This document shows positions 24,695 through 33,959 of a stretch of DNA of 64,000 nt, one piece after another. The translations under genes were made by a program, and so were the position numbers. The number at the start of each line of letters is the position of its first letter. Position 1 is the stretch's first letter. Origin of the DNA: Thermohalobaculum sp039513195 (GTDB lineage Bacteria > Pseudomonadota > Alphaproteobacteria > Rhodobacterales > Rhodobacteraceae); assembly GCA_039513195.1 (NCBI GenBank), contig JBCCRM010000013.1, positions 1 to 64,000 of the forward strand. Direction: 5' to 3'. The notes under the pieces were generated by a model. That model was not told the DNA's origin and made no database searches. It saw nothing but the letters and a program-made list of their open reading frames with translations.

Positions 24695-27481
24695 TTACTC
24701 CTGCAACCGATCGAGGATGTCGTCCACCTGAGGCAAGAGACCTTTGACTGAGTCATGGTTTACTATGTCTTCGTGAACCCCCAACCTATTAATCTCGCCG
24801 ACAACATCGTCGACGGTCGCGCGCCCCTTGCTGAAGTCGTGAAGCCGTTCCGCAAAGCGCTCGAGAACCGGTGACTTCAGCTGAAGAGCTACCTTCGCAA
24901 GCTGATCGCCCGCATATTCCACAACCCGATTAGCTTGCTCTCGGCTAACTGGCTTGGGCTCGTCATCATCAGCGATTACTTTGTCATGCACCTGCCCGAC
25001 TCCCCCACCTTGGTCTTGATTCAAGTCGGGTTCGTCGGATCCCAGATCTTCGTCTTGGTCTATGTCGGGCCTTTCGTCCCTCATGAGATATTCTTTCGAC
25101 GCGACCTCGATGTCGTCGATGTCCTCGTCGTCCTGCGGCTCGACGCCGATCGTGACGAGCTCCTCCTTCTCAGTTTCGTTTTGCTTCAAGTCGGGCTTGC
25201 CGACCCCATGGTCCGGCTTAGACCCGAGATCGATCTCTTCGACATCCGCGTCGTCCTTCGGCTCGACGCCGAGTGTCACGACCTCTTCTTCCTCAGTCTC
25301 GTCAGCCTCGATGTCAGGATCAACGAAGCCGCCTTCCGCATTGACCATCGGGGGCTCTCCGATACCAGGTTGCTTGGGTAAGGCGGGATCGACGTTCGCC
25401 CTCTCCAAACCCTCGTCCTGGTAGGCTTGCTTGTCCATGCCGTCCGTTTCGCCCTTCGGCATTGCATGCCCCAACGTTTTCGGGTGTGGACCTTCAGCTT
25501 GCTTGGCCATGCCGTCCGTTTCGTCGTTGGGCATTGCCTCCCCAAGCGTTCTCGGGTCTGGACCATCACCAGGGTGAGGCAGATAGGGCCCCGGGGCACG
25601 CGCCCGCTTGATCATGTCCTCCAGACTTTCAACGCCAATCTTTCTCGGGTCTGGACCTTGAGGCTGACGCTGATCGAGCACCGGGGGAGGGGCCGGCCTC
25701 GGCGGGTCCTCCGGCCATTTGAAGAGCAGGTCTGGCGCGGTCGGGATCTTTCCGCCGGCACGAGCCGCGGCGGCCTCGACCGACACCACGAGGCGCATGT
25801 CCTGCAGATAAGCCCGCTGCTGACCAACGGTATCAATCGCGCCGCGGACCTCGCCCTGCCGGCTCTCATGTTGGATCGGCTTCGGTGCAAACTTCTTGGC
25901 TATCTTTTGCTTTAACGCCTGCCAGCGGGTCTGCGGCACCTGTTGCTGCGGGACGACCGCTCGATTGCCGTGATGCAGGTTGTTCAGCTTTTGCATCAAG
26001 CGGTCTGAAAGCACGCTGGCCCGCTCGATATGATTTGACAGTGCGGCCAGCGCTCTGGGATCGCGGGTCTTCTGCCAAGTTGTCAGCGCCTCAGAGAGCT
26101 GCCGGCGTTCATCCTTGAATTGCAGGGTCAGTTCTTTGAGGGTGTGTCGGACCAGGGGATGCTTCGTACTCTTGCGCTGGAAGAGCGTCTCCGGCACCTT
26201 GACTTCGGCATCGAAGATTTTGGGATCGACCTGCTCAAGCCCCGAATCGCCCGCCAGTTTCGGCCGGATCAGGTTCGTCGCGGTAATGTCGCCGCGGTCC
26301 TTCGACGACACCAGACCCTGCGCAAGATCCATGCACAATGCCGCGTGCCGCTCCAGAACCTTCCGTTCCTCAATCTTGCCGCGATAGAACGCCTGCTTCA
26401 CAGCAGGCATGTCCTCGAACTTACCTTCTCCGTACCTATTCGAGACGTCCCCCGTGTTCCGCGGCAGCTTGGCGGCAAGCTCTTGTGCCGCATTGGCGCA
26501 ATTCGCAAGACCAGCCAGGAGACGGACCCGCTCCTGCTGTCCTCCAATCCCATGATTATTCATAGACTTCTTGAGATCAGCGGCGTGCTTGGCGCTATCC
26601 CGGGCGATGTCGAGCAGTCGATCGGCACGGTCATTCCTCGCCCGAAAAGCGCCAAAACGGCCATGAATGGGTCGCGACTTGATGATTTTGTCCGCCATGC
26701 CGGCAAGCGTCCTGGCGCTGTCCTGCAGTGCCGGCGCTTCGGTCAGGACCTTGATGCTGGTGTCGTGGAAATCGCGCAACCAATTGATTTCCTTTAGGGG
26801 GAGCCCCTCCGCCTTGAACTTGTTCTTGAGACGCTGGATGTTCCCGACGCTGAAACCGAAGCGCGGCTGGACGCCAGCCTTGTACATCAGGAAGTCGGCG
26901 TGGCGGTCCAACTCCTTTGGGTTGTTCCTGTAGACGCCCGGCTTCGCCTGTTTCAACGCGCGGCGCACCTGGTTATGCATCATCTGCAGCCCAGTCGTTA
27001 GTTTCGGCCAGGAGGTGAGCAGCTTGTTGACTTTGCTCGACTGGCCGCCAGCCGCATGATCGAACAGGTGCATCACCATTCGGGTACGGGCAGCGTCGTC
27101 GGTGTGCCCATGAAATTCCCGGCCCTTCGCCCAGATTTCAAGACCGTCGGCGATCGCTTGGTCCAATTCGCGCAGATCGCTCATCTTTAGCTTCTTCGGG
27201 TCCTTTAGACGCCCGAAGGCATGTTCTGCGAGACTTTTGCCGGCAATTTTGACACCAGGAAATTCACGCTCGATAGCATCTTTTATCTTACCAACGGCTT
27301 GTTGATACTTCGCCTTTCGAACCGATCGGTTCCCGAACAGGCGGTGCTTCACGCTGTTCTTGACGTAGAGGTTCTTGCCGTCGGTGAAGCGGATCCCATC
27401 CGTATTTTCCTTGTTGGTGCTCTTATAGAGCTCCGCACGGATGTGGGTGTAGCCCTGATTGGCGTCGATGCTGCGAACCAT
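24695..27481 (-). CDS. Putative T3SS effector with internal repeats, 928 residues
   Basis: Residues 1-110 share the layout of other effector N-termini here (GKNLYVKNSVKHRLFGNRS, basic stretch, helical unit). Residues 110-620 are basic and helical. A low-complexity region follows: 24-residue units with GPDPRTLG / GPHPKTLG near residues 615-690, then two acidic units of about 41 residues carrying VVTLGVEP / LVTIGVEP near 725-810. The last 90 residues are helical. There is no catalytic motif I recognise. It follows its likely chaperone gene by 54 nt and ends the translocon operon, so it should be made together with the translocon. No signal peptide. Confidence 0.65.
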   Translation of the reverse strand: MVRSIDANQGYTHIRAELYKSTNKENTDGIRFTDGKNLYVKNSVKHRLFGNRSVRKAKYQQAVGKIKDAIEREFPGVKIAGKSLAEHAFGRLKDPKKLKMSDLRELDQAIADGLEIWAKGREFHGHTDDAARTRMVMHLFDHAAGGQSSKVNKLLTSWPKLTTGLQMMHNQVRRALKQAKPGVYRNNPKELDRHADFLMYKAGVQPRFGFSVGNIQRLKNKFKAEGLPLKEINWLRDFHDTSIKVLTEAPALQDSARTLAGMADKIIKSRPIHGRFGAFRARNDRADRLLDIARDSAKHAADLKKSMNNHGIGGQQERVRLLAGLANCANAAQELAAKLPRNTGDVSNRYGEGKFEDMPAVKQAFYRGKIEERKVLERHAALCMDLAQGLVSSKDRGDITATNLIRPKLAGDSGLEQVDPKIFDAEVKVPETLFQRKSTKHPLVRHTLKELTLQFKDERRQLSEALTTWQKTRDPRALAALSNHIERASVLSDRLMQKLNNLHHGNRAVVPQQQVPQTRWQALKQKIAKKFAPKPIQHESRQGEVRGAIDTVGQQRAYLQDMRLVVSVEAAAARAGGKIPTAPDLLFKWPEDPPRPAPPPVLDQRQPQGPDPRKIGVESLEDMIKRARAPGPYLPHPGDGPDPRTLGEAMPNDETDGMAKQAEGPHPKTLGHAMPKGETDGMDKQAYQDEGLERANVDPALPKQPGIGEPPMVNAEGGFVDPDIEADETEEEEVVTLGVEPKDDADVEEIDLGSKPDHGVGKPDLKQNETEKEELVTIGVEPQDDEDIDDIEVASKEYLMRDERPDIDQDEDLGSDEPDLNQDQGGGVGQVHDKVIADDDEPKPVSREQANRVVEYAGDQLAKVALQLKSPVLERFAERLHDFSKGRATVDDVVGEINRLGVHEDIVNHDSVKGLLPQVDDILDRLQE
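25425..25568 (-). repeat. Two tandem 72-bp coding repeats
   Basis: Two adjacent copies of a 72-bp unit (register 25425 and 25497) share long identical runs such as CATGCCGTCCGTTTCG and encode 24-residue repeats in the 928-residue effector. A third, more diverged copy lies beyond 25568. The period is a multiple of three, so the copies keep the frame. High nucleotide identity suggests recent duplication. Confidence 0.75.
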
Positions 27482-27535
27482 CTCTGATGCCTTTATGCAA
27501 TGCGCGCGGCCGAGGCCGCCGGCAGCGCGTCCTAC

Positions 27536-28018
27536 TCAGACGCGAATGTGATGCGACGTTTCCCCCGCGGTTTCCGCGGGTGGCGGCGTCTCGTCTCCGA
27601 TACCGGCTGCGAAGATGTTGCCGAGCGCCGTGGAAGCCTCGGCAAAGGCGCTCAGCATCTGGGCCAGCACCTCTGCATCGAGATTGGCCGTCGAGAGATC
27701 GCCGAGGAGAACGAACTCCCCAAGCTCAGCTTCCCGGCCAATCCGCAGGCCGCCCGTCTCCACCGAGGCCAGGTTGAAGGCGAGCGCGTGGTCCAGCGTA
27801 TCTGCCAGACGCTCCTCGGGTGGCTGCCCGATCTCGGTAGACAGGAACAGCTTGCCCAACGTGGTATCCAGGGTCAGCGAGACAGTCTGCTCCGTCTCGT
27901 CGTCCAGGGCGACGAGCCAACTCTCCGTCTCCTCGACGGCGGCGATCTCCTCGACATCGAGCTCAGGACCCGCCTTCAGGAGCATTTCGCTGATATCTGC
28001 AAAGCCAATCATGCTCAT
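27536..28018 (-). CDS. CesT-family T3SS chaperone
   Basis: 160 residues, very acidic (pattern ELDVEEIAAVEETESW), with strands TVSLTLDTTLGKLFLSTEI, the conserved-looking segment LASVETGGLRIGREAELGEFVLLG and the helix LAQMLSAFAEASTALG. It lies 9 nt after the minor translocator gene and 54 nt before the 928-residue effector, its likely client. It may start at codon 1 or codon 3 (MSMIG). Confidence 0.85.
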   Translation of the reverse strand: MSMIGFADISEMLLKAGPELDVEEIAAVEETESWLVALDDETEQTVSLTLDTTLGKLFLSTEIGQPPEERLADTLDHALAFNLASVETGGLRIGREAELGEFVLLGDLSTANLDAEVLAQMLSAFAEASTALGNIFAAGIGDETPPPAETAGETSHHIRV

Positions 28019-28027
28019 CCGCTCCCG

Positions 28028-28774
28028 TCAGACCGGGTTGCGCAGGGCGTTCATCGACTCACCGAAGGTCGACTGGTCGAGCTGGTTCAACTCTTCCTGC
28101 TTCTGCATGAGTTTGTCGAAGCCGCTGTCCTGCTTTTGGTGCAGCGACTCCGACTTTTGCTGATTGGCCTGGTAGAGCGTGGCAATGGTCTGCATGAGCG
28201 AGATCGCCTTCTGCTTGCCCGCGTCGATGACGCCTTCGAAGCCGGATCCGATGCTGTCGCCCGACCCACCTGCCGTGTTGTAGGCTGTGCTGAGAGTCGG
28301 CGTCCTAAAGTTCTTGCCCGCTGCCGCGCTGCCGAGGCCCTGGGATACACCGCCGCCGATCTTGAAGAAGCCCCGTATGCGGTCGACGTTAAAGTTGCCA
28401 TCCGCAATATCTTTCTGGGTGTCGGCGAGCTTGCTCAACTGGTCGGTCGCCATCTCGTCCATCTTCCGCGCATTCTCGTTTTGCGCCTCTGCGGCTTCAG
28501 CCATGTGCTCGCGCACGAAAGCGAAGATGTTGAAGTTGGCGCCGAACATTTCCGACAAGCTCACATGGGCGCCCCCAGCACCAGTCTTCGGCGCCTCGCA
28601 GTCCTGCTCGGCCGTCTCCGGCGGCGTGTCCTGCACCGCCGTTTCCATCGTCACCGGCGCGCTCTCCGCAAGGCCAGCCCCCGTTTCGGGCTTCATCGCC
28701 TTTTCGGGTGGAGGCGCCGAGGCTGGCGCCTGGGTCTGAGGTGGCAGGTTCGACCGCTGAATATCATTCACCAT
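28028..28774 (-). CDS. sctB: Minor translocator, YopD-like (SctB)
   Basis: 248 residues. Residues 1-75 are Pro/Ala-rich. The middle holds SEMFGANFNIFAFVREHM and an amphipathic helical region, then a Gly/Ser-rich stretch and a C-terminal coiled coil (HQKQDSGFDKLMQKQEELNQLDQ). It is encoded directly after the YopB-like gene behind an LcrH-like chaperone, the position of yopD in lcrGVH-yopBD operons. Identification relies on this order; sequence similarity to YopD is weak, and the usual single membrane helix is short here. With the YopB-like protein it should form the host-membrane pore. ATG 28774 follows AAAGGAGAG. Confidence 0.75.
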   Translation of the reverse strand: MVNDIQRSNLPPQTQAPASAPPPEKAMKPETGAGLAESAPVTMETAVQDTPPETAEQDCEAPKTGAGGAHVSLSEMFGANFNIFAFVREHMAEAAEAQNENARKMDEMATDQLSKLADTQKDIADGNFNVDRIRGFFKIGGGVSQGLGSAAAGKNFRTPTLSTAYNTAGGSGDSIGSGFEGVIDAGKQKAISLMQTIATLYQANQQKSESLHQKQDSGFDKLMQKQEELNQLDQSTFGESMNALRNPV

Positions 28775-28810
28775 TGTGTCTCTCCTTTCGGGATACTGGC
28801 GCATAAAGCG

Positions 28811-30277
28811 CTAGGACGCGTTGGCGCCTGGACCGCTTAGCGCGCCGATCGCGCTCGATTTCGCACTATTCATGTCGTTGGCGATTTCGGTGATCGTCCG
28901 CTGCGACTTCATGTAGACTTCGCCAACCCTGGCGAGCCAATCCATTGTCTTGTGATTGAGCTCCTCAAAGAGCTCGAGATCGGCTTCGATATTTGCGATG
29001 TCGCGTTTCGTGCGGCCGATCTTGATATCGGTGATGCCAAGGTCGATCTGCTCACCGGCGCCCACCACCCGCGTACCGGCGCCGGCGAGCGATGCGGCAC
29101 GGGCAACCTTGTCGCACAGAAGACGGATCGCAGCCGCGTCCCCACTTTCTTTCACGACTTGGGCGCTGACGTCCCGCAGCACTGTCTCGGATACCCGCCG
29201 GACCGCCTGCTTCGCCGCCGTACTGCCCGCTTCCTCGGCGATGTCGGTCATCACCCGCTTGCCGACTTGTTCGGTAACCTGCTTGGCGATCTCCTCGGCG
29301 ATTTCGCGCGTGATGGCCGTCCCCGTCCGCTTCGCCACCTCTTCGGTGACGTCGTGGACGATCTGGTCGCACACCTTCTTCGTCGCGGTTTTGCATGTCG
29401 CGGAAACCGCGTCGTCGCCTGCGATCTCGGCGATATCGGCGATCTGGCGCGTGGCCTTTTCGGCCGCGGTCTTGATTACCTGTTTCGCCGTCGTCTTGAA
29501 CGTCTCCTCCGACGCCTCTTCGATGCAGTTCGTCACAGCCGTTTGGAGCGCAGCGTCAAGCGCCTTGCCGGCATCGGCAGAGGACTTCATGCCCCCCTCG
29601 GCGAGTTTTACGCCGGCCTTGGCCCCCGCGCTCGACGCAGCTTTCAGGGCGGCAGCAATCGAAAGCAGCGCGCAAACGATTTGAGCGACCATAAAGATCG
29701 TCCGGATCGCCTTCAGCTTCTTCGGGTCCATCTTGTCGGTATGCGCCGTCATCTCGAAGATCGAGCTGCCAATGGCCGTTGCCGCCCCAACCGTCGCAAA
29801 CGCTGCCGTCGCCAACGCCGCCGGGCCGGACGCAGCACCGAGCGTAGCGCCTGAAGCGATCGCCGATAGGAACCCGGCTACGAGTGTCACAGCATTGATC
29901 AGCTTCTGCTTCTTTTCGGCTTTGTGGATCATAGCGAAATTCTTGCTGATCTCGCTAATGCGCTTTTGGTTTTCCTCTTCTATTTGAGACCTTTGCGACT
30001 TGAGCACTTCGTCGGCAATCTTACCCCCCAGATTGGCGAGCTTAACCGCCGTCGAGGTGAGGTAGATTATCAGAAGATCGACCGTGATTACTTTCGGCAC
30101 CTCGATGTCGTGCACAGCCGCAAGAGCATTGTTGACAGCCAGGTCGAGACGGTCGTCGGTCGAGGTCGTCACCGCCGCCACATTCGCGTCGACGGTCTTC
30201 GGAGTGGCGACACTGGGCGCCGTGTCGATCCGGGGCGGAACCGTCGAATTGTCCCGCACTCTTTCAATGTCAGCCAT
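28811..30277 (-). CDS. sctE: Major hydrophobic translocator, YopB/IpaB-like (SctE)
   Basis: 488 residues with the layout of YopB/PopB/IpaB: a polar N-terminus, a coiled coil (QRSQIEEENQKRISEISKN), a first hydrophobic hairpin near residues 125-180 (VTLVAGFLSAIASGATLGAA), a second near 205-235 (IFMVAQIVCALLSIAAALK), and a long charged amphipathic C-terminal region. It inserts into the host membrane as the major pore subunit and is held in the cytosol by the LcrH-like chaperone encoded just upstream. ATG 30277 leaves a 34-nt gap to the chaperone stop; an open extension upstream overlaps the chaperone gene and is rejected. Confidence 0.88.
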   Translation of the reverse strand: MADIERVRDNSTVPPRIDTAPSVATPKTVDANVAAVTTSTDDRLDLAVNNALAAVHDIEVPKVITVDLLIIYLTSTAVKLANLGGKIADEVLKSQRSQIEEENQKRISEISKNFAMIHKAEKKQKLINAVTLVAGFLSAIASGATLGAASGPAALATAAFATVGAATAIGSSIFEMTAHTDKMDPKKLKAIRTIFMVAQIVCALLSIAAALKAASSAGAKAGVKLAEGGMKSSADAGKALDAALQTAVTNCIEEASEETFKTTAKQVIKTAAEKATRQIADIAEIAGDDAVSATCKTATKKVCDQIVHDVTEEVAKRTGTAITREIAEEIAKQVTEQVGKRVMTDIAEEAGSTAAKQAVRRVSETVLRDVSAQVVKESGDAAAIRLLCDKVARAASLAGAGTRVVGAGEQIDLGITDIKIGRTKRDIANIEADLELFEELNHKTMDWLARVGEVYMKSQRTITEIANDMNSAKSSAIGALSGPGANAS

Positions 30278-30311
30278 GGCAACGGATCTCCGGAGTCTCG
30301 AAAGAGCGCGG

Positions 30312-30845
30312 TCAGGCGGCTTGGTCGAGCAGGCCAAGCATCGCCTCGGCGCGAGCCTTAAGCGGGGCCTGCCCCTCGTCTTCGCCCGCGAACTCGACCG
30401 CCGCCTCCAGCGCATCCCGGGCCGTTTCGCGTTCGCCAATCCCCAGGTGGCACTGCGCGACCTTGACCAGGAGATCGGCATCCACGTTAAGGATCGCGGC
30501 CTGGGAATAAGCCATCACCGCACCGTCATAGTTCTTCTGATTGAACCGAACGGCCCCGAGCGCTGTCCAATACTTGCGCTCAGCGTTGTCGAACGTGGCC
30601 AGAAACGTGAAGACCTCCTCGGCCTTCGGATAGTTGCCGGAACGGAAGAGGCTGTAGCCCTGCGCGTAGACGGCCTCCATCTCCTCGTCCGTCAGGCCCT
30701 TGACGTGCTTGAGCTGCATCTCGCCCTTAAGGAGGGCCATCGAGATTTTGACAAGCTCCTCGTTCGACAGGCCGTCCGCGAGCGGCTCCATCCCCTCGAT
30801 CGCTTCGAGGAGGGTCGCCTCATCGATGTCGATTGCATTTTCCAT
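30312..30845 (-). CDS. Translocator chaperone, LcrH/SycD-like TPR protein
   Basis: 177 residues. A class II T3SS chaperone: an N-terminal helical region, then three tetratricopeptide repeats (YAQGYSLFRSGNYPKAEEVF, WTALGAVRFNQKNYDGAVMA, VKVAQCHLGIGERETARDAL), the hallmark of LcrH, PcrH and IpgC. It keeps the YopB- and YopD-like translocators soluble before export. It lies between the tip and translocator genes, exactly as lcrH does in lcrGVH-yopBD. ATG 30845 is preceded by GGAG. Confidence 0.93.
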   Translation of the reverse strand: MENAIDIDEATLLEAIEGMEPLADGLSNEELVKISMALLKGEMQLKHVKGLTDEEMEAVYAQGYSLFRSGNYPKAEEVFTFLATFDNAERKYWTALGAVRFNQKNYDGAVMAYSQAAILNVDADLLVKVAQCHLGIGERETARDALEAAVEFAGEDEGQAPLKARAEAMLGLLDQAA

Positions 30846-30910
30846 AGGCTTGATCTCCAGTAGAAGGGGGGTGCCGGCCGCGAGATTGCCGCCGGCACCG
30901 CGGGCCTCAC

Positions 30911-33517
30911 TCAGTTCCCGATCCGCTCGATGATCTTTTCCTTCATCCCCTCCCATGCGGAGAACATGTTCGTGGCTTCTTCGGACGCCTGCTTGTAGAG
31001 GCTGGTGAGCGTCTGCAACTGCCGCGCAATCATGTCGCCTTCGTTCTGCAGACCTTGGTTGGCGCTGTTCGCGTTAGAGATCGCGATCTGGATCTCTTCT
31101 TTGTCTAGCTTCCCATCACCGTCGCCATCCGTGTATTTGATGTCGTGGTCGTCCATGAATTCGCCCAGCGTGGTGGTCGAACCATCTTTGAGCGTAATCT
31201 CTTGACTAAGATCGCACTCATCGCCTGACGTATTTAGCGCCGCTACCGCAGTGTTTATGTCGGCCTGATCGTTCGTGTTTTTTTCCTGCAGCTTGGCGAC
31301 GCTTTGGACTTTTTCGCCTAGGACCTTCATCCGGTCGCTCATCAAGAACATGATCAGAAGGCCGATATCGACGACCTCGGTGTCCGAGAAGCCGAGCTCT
31401 TTGAGCTCATCAGGGCCCACGGTCTTGCCGTCCTTGGCCCCGGACAACACGTCCTTGATGCCCTCGAAGGTGTGGGTCGTGAGGGTCCCGGGCTCGAGGT
31501 TCGAGAGCGACGCCTCGTCGAAGTCCGGATCGACACCCCACGCCTGCTCAGCCAGATCGTCCATGCTCTGCAGGTCATTCGGATCGACCGTCTCACCGGA
31601 TCCACCCGCCCGAGCGAGCGGCGGCGGCGCTTCGCCCGGCGCGCCTGCTCGCGCTTGTGGGGCGGTCGGCTGCTGGTTGGGCGGAGGGGTAAGCGCGTAG
31701 AGCTGAGCCTTCAGCGCGTCACCCTGATCCGAGATGTTGGACAGCTCGTTCTTCAGATCGTTGATGAAGTCATTACCCTTGTTCAGGTTGACCACATGCT
31801 TGTTCAGGCCCTTGTTGCTGACGTCGAAGCCCTGGTCCTTCATGAAGTCATAGACGTTCGTCGTCGTGCCATCGCTGGTCTGGAATTCAACCTGCGACAG
31901 ATTTAGCTGACCATGCTGGCCCTTGTTGTTGATTGCGACTTCGAGTGCTTCAAGGCACTCATTCATGTCGTACTGCTTGTCGGTGTTGATCCCCATCTGC
32001 AGCGCTAGGGTGGACCCGCCCGGCCAATCGGTGCGGCTTTGGGCAACCGTCGCATCCATGCGATGCTGCCCGACCGCAAACATGTTTGCCAGGTTGCCGA
32101 GCAGCTTGTCCTGCTCGCCGTCCTTCAGCACGTCGTTGCCGTCATTGGGAAGATTGCCAGGCTTGAAGATCGACTTCGGCATATACTTGAAGAACTTCGC
32201 CGCGCTGTATTCCTTGTCACCATACTTGGCACCCAGTTCGTCAAGCGCGTCCTTCATCGACATGTTCTCACCCGTGTTCGGGTTGAAGACCATCGTCGTA
32301 TTCAGGTCCATTTTACCGCCATCATGCGCCGAAGTGTTCTCCCGAACGGCGCTCATCACGCTTGCAAGGAGCTGCAGGTTGTCGCTTTCCTGCTGCGCCG
32401 CGTCGATCTCTTCCTGCGACGCGCCGGTCAGGATCATCTGCTGCACGGACTTTTCGGACTGCACCGCCGTCATCTTGGTCCCGAGGGAGTCGAGGACGGC
32501 CTGCGCCTCGTCGCTGCCCAGCCTCTGGTCGTGGTCGGCGTCGCGGTAGGTGATATCGGGATGGGCCTCGAGGAACTCCTGCACGGTATGGGCCTCACCC
32601 TGCGCGTCCGTGTAGGTGATCTGGTCGGGCCGCACGTCACCTTGGCTCTTTGCCGTCGTCACCGCATCCATCACCGCCTGCAGGTCGGCGAGGTCGTTGT
32701 TGGCGGTCTCGATTCCCTGTTGCGCGCCCTGAACGGAGGTCAGGTCCATATTCGCCGCGTTGTCGAAGCCGGCCGCGACCGACCCTGCTGAGAGGATGTA
32801 TTTCGTAAAATTCGCCTGTGTGTCCGGTGACAGGTTCTCGTAGTTCGGCAAGCTCTTCAGCGTCGCTGACAACTCGTCCTCGGCCGTCGCGAAGTCCCAA
32901 TTCGTGAAGGCTTGGACCGCACCCGCCGCACTGGCATCGCTGGAACCCGACATCAGGAACATGGCAGCACGCTGAATGTCTGGTGTCGTCGGCATATCGG
33001 CCGGGCCGATCGGCTCACCGTTCTGGGTCAGAAGATAACTAGCCGTCAGTTGCCCGTTTGCGCCAACATTGACGTTCATTTGGCGCGACACGTCACCCTG
33101 CTGGGCGAAGGTATTGAGCGTGAACTCCCGATCCTCGGGATTCATCTCGGTAAAGAGCTTGTTCAGGCCGCCTGCCACATCCGCCGCCGAGGTCGTGGTC
33201 TCGTTGAACGCACCGAGCGTGCTGGCCGCCAGTAGCAGATCGCCTTGCTTGCGATCGATCTTGCCCGCTGTGACCAGACTATCAATGTCCTTCGCGGTCA
33301 GACCCTTGCCCATGTCTAGCAGCGTCGCGGCGTCGTCCTCGGTCAGCGTGCCGCCGCTGGCGATTTTCACCTCTAGATCGGTGAGCTTGCCCTGGTTTTC
33401 ACCGCTGAGCTTGGCGATGAGATCGGCCTCCAGGTTGTTCTCGAGGTCGAGGGCCTGCTGGTTCGTGATGTTGGTCGGCGTGGTGTAGGTCTGGGTGCGA
33501 ATGAGATCGTTGCTCAT
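30911..33517 (-). CDS. sctA: Giant LcrV-like needle-tip protein with EF-hand loops (SctA)
   Basis: 868 residues, against about 300-360 for LcrV, PcrV or AcrV. It occupies the lcrV position between the LcrG-like and LcrH-like genes, and its C-terminal coiled coil (LQTLTSLYKQASEEATNMF) resembles the tip-protein end helix. The middle contains repeats with a pattern like VQEFLEAHPDITYRD. Two are followed by complete 12-residue EF-hand loops: D326-x-D328-x-D330-x-R-L-x3-E337 and D797-x-D799-x-D801-x-K-L-x3-E808; others are degenerate. Tip assignment rests on synteny and the coiled coil. Calcium binding is strongly suggested. It should cap the needle and template the pore. Confidence 0.75.
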   Translation of the reverse strand: MSNDLIRTQTYTTPTNITNQQALDLENNLEADLIAKLSGENQGKLTDLEVKIASGGTLTEDDAATLLDMGKGLTAKDIDSLVTAGKIDRKQGDLLLAASTLGAFNETTTSAADVAGGLNKLFTEMNPEDREFTLNTFAQQGDVSRQMNVNVGANGQLTASYLLTQNGEPIGPADMPTTPDIQRAAMFLMSGSSDASAAGAVQAFTNWDFATAEDELSATLKSLPNYENLSPDTQANFTKYILSAGSVAAGFDNAANMDLTSVQGAQQGIETANNDLADLQAVMDAVTTAKSQGDVRPDQITYTDAQGEAHTVQEFLEAHPDITYRDADHDQRLGSDEAQAVLDSLGTKMTAVQSEKSVQQMILTGASQEEIDAAQQESDNLQLLASVMSAVRENTSAHDGGKMDLNTTMVFNPNTGENMSMKDALDELGAKYGDKEYSAAKFFKYMPKSIFKPGNLPNDGNDVLKDGEQDKLLGNLANMFAVGQHRMDATVAQSRTDWPGGSTLALQMGINTDKQYDMNECLEALEVAINNKGQHGQLNLSQVEFQTSDGTTTNVYDFMKDQGFDVSNKGLNKHVVNLNKGNDFINDLKNELSNISDQGDALKAQLYALTPPPNQQPTAPQARAGAPGEAPPPLARAGGSGETVDPNDLQSMDDLAEQAWGVDPDFDEASLSNLEPGTLTTHTFEGIKDVLSGAKDGKTVGPDELKELGFSDTEVVDIGLLIMFLMSDRMKVLGEKVQSVAKLQEKNTNDQADINTAVAALNTSGDECDLSQEITLKDGSTTTLGEFMDDHDIKYTDGDGDGKLDKEEIQIAISNANSANQGLQNEGDMIARQLQTLTSLYKQASEEATNMFSAWEGMKEKIIERIGN

Positions 33518-33556
33518 GAGAGCCTCCTCAGATTCAGAACGGGTGTCCGCTGGCCG

Positions 33557-33820
33557 TCAGATCGCCAGGCGTGCGCGGCGGGTCTTTTTGGTCTTCTTCG
33601 GCTTCGGAGGCGTGCTGGCGCCCAGATCCGGACCCGTCTCCTTTGCGAGCTTATCGGCAATGCCGTTGAGGCCGGTCCGCATGCCAAAGGCGCTCATGTC
33701 ATCGAGGCTCATGAGCTGATCGCTGAACATCGCCTCGGTCTCGAAGACAAGGCGCTCAAGATCTTCAGGAACGACCGCGGCTGCGGGGCTATTTTGTTGT
33801 GGGGCATCGACGTCGGCCAT
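33557..33820 (-). CDS. LcrG-like tip-protein chaperone
   Basis: 87 residues, close to LcrG/PcrG (about 95). A helical region (LERLVFETEAMFSDQL, then GIADKLAKE) is followed by a strongly basic C-terminus (PPKPKKTKKTRRARLAI). It is the first gene of the translocon operon, just upstream of the LcrV-like gene, as lcrG is. LcrG binds LcrV and regulates secretion from inside the cell. Sequence similarity is weak; position and size carry the call. GGAGACGGAG lies directly before the ATG at 33820. Confidence 0.65.
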   Translation of the reverse strand: MADVDAPQQNSPAAAVVPEDLERLVFETEAMFSDQLMSLDDMSAFGMRTGLNGIADKLAKETGPDLGASTPPKPKKTKKTRRARLAI

Positions 33821-33904
33821 CTCCGTCTCCTTCGTTCGCTCTCGCAGGGTCGGTACGGCCCGCGTCACTGCGAGACTATGTACGCCCTCGCAAAACGGGC
33901 GGCC

Positions 33905-33919
33905 TGACGGAAATCGGAC
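33905..33919 (-). promoter_or_regulatory. Island motif upstream of the translocon operon
   Basis: On the minus strand the sequence reads GTCCGATTTCCGTCA, with half-sites 11 bp apart, 84 nt before the LcrG-like ATG and pointing at it. It lies between that gene and the 3' end of the RsbW-like gene, so it marks a promoter internal to two minus-strand units. Confidence 0.6.
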
Positions 33920-33959
33920 GAGGGCGGGCCGGTGTTCGCAGATCCAGACGCGGTCGGCG

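Noticed and set aside
25425..25568. Tandem repeats as a possible CRISPR array
   Set aside because: There are no spacers, the period is 72 bp, and the repeats are in frame within a coding gene.
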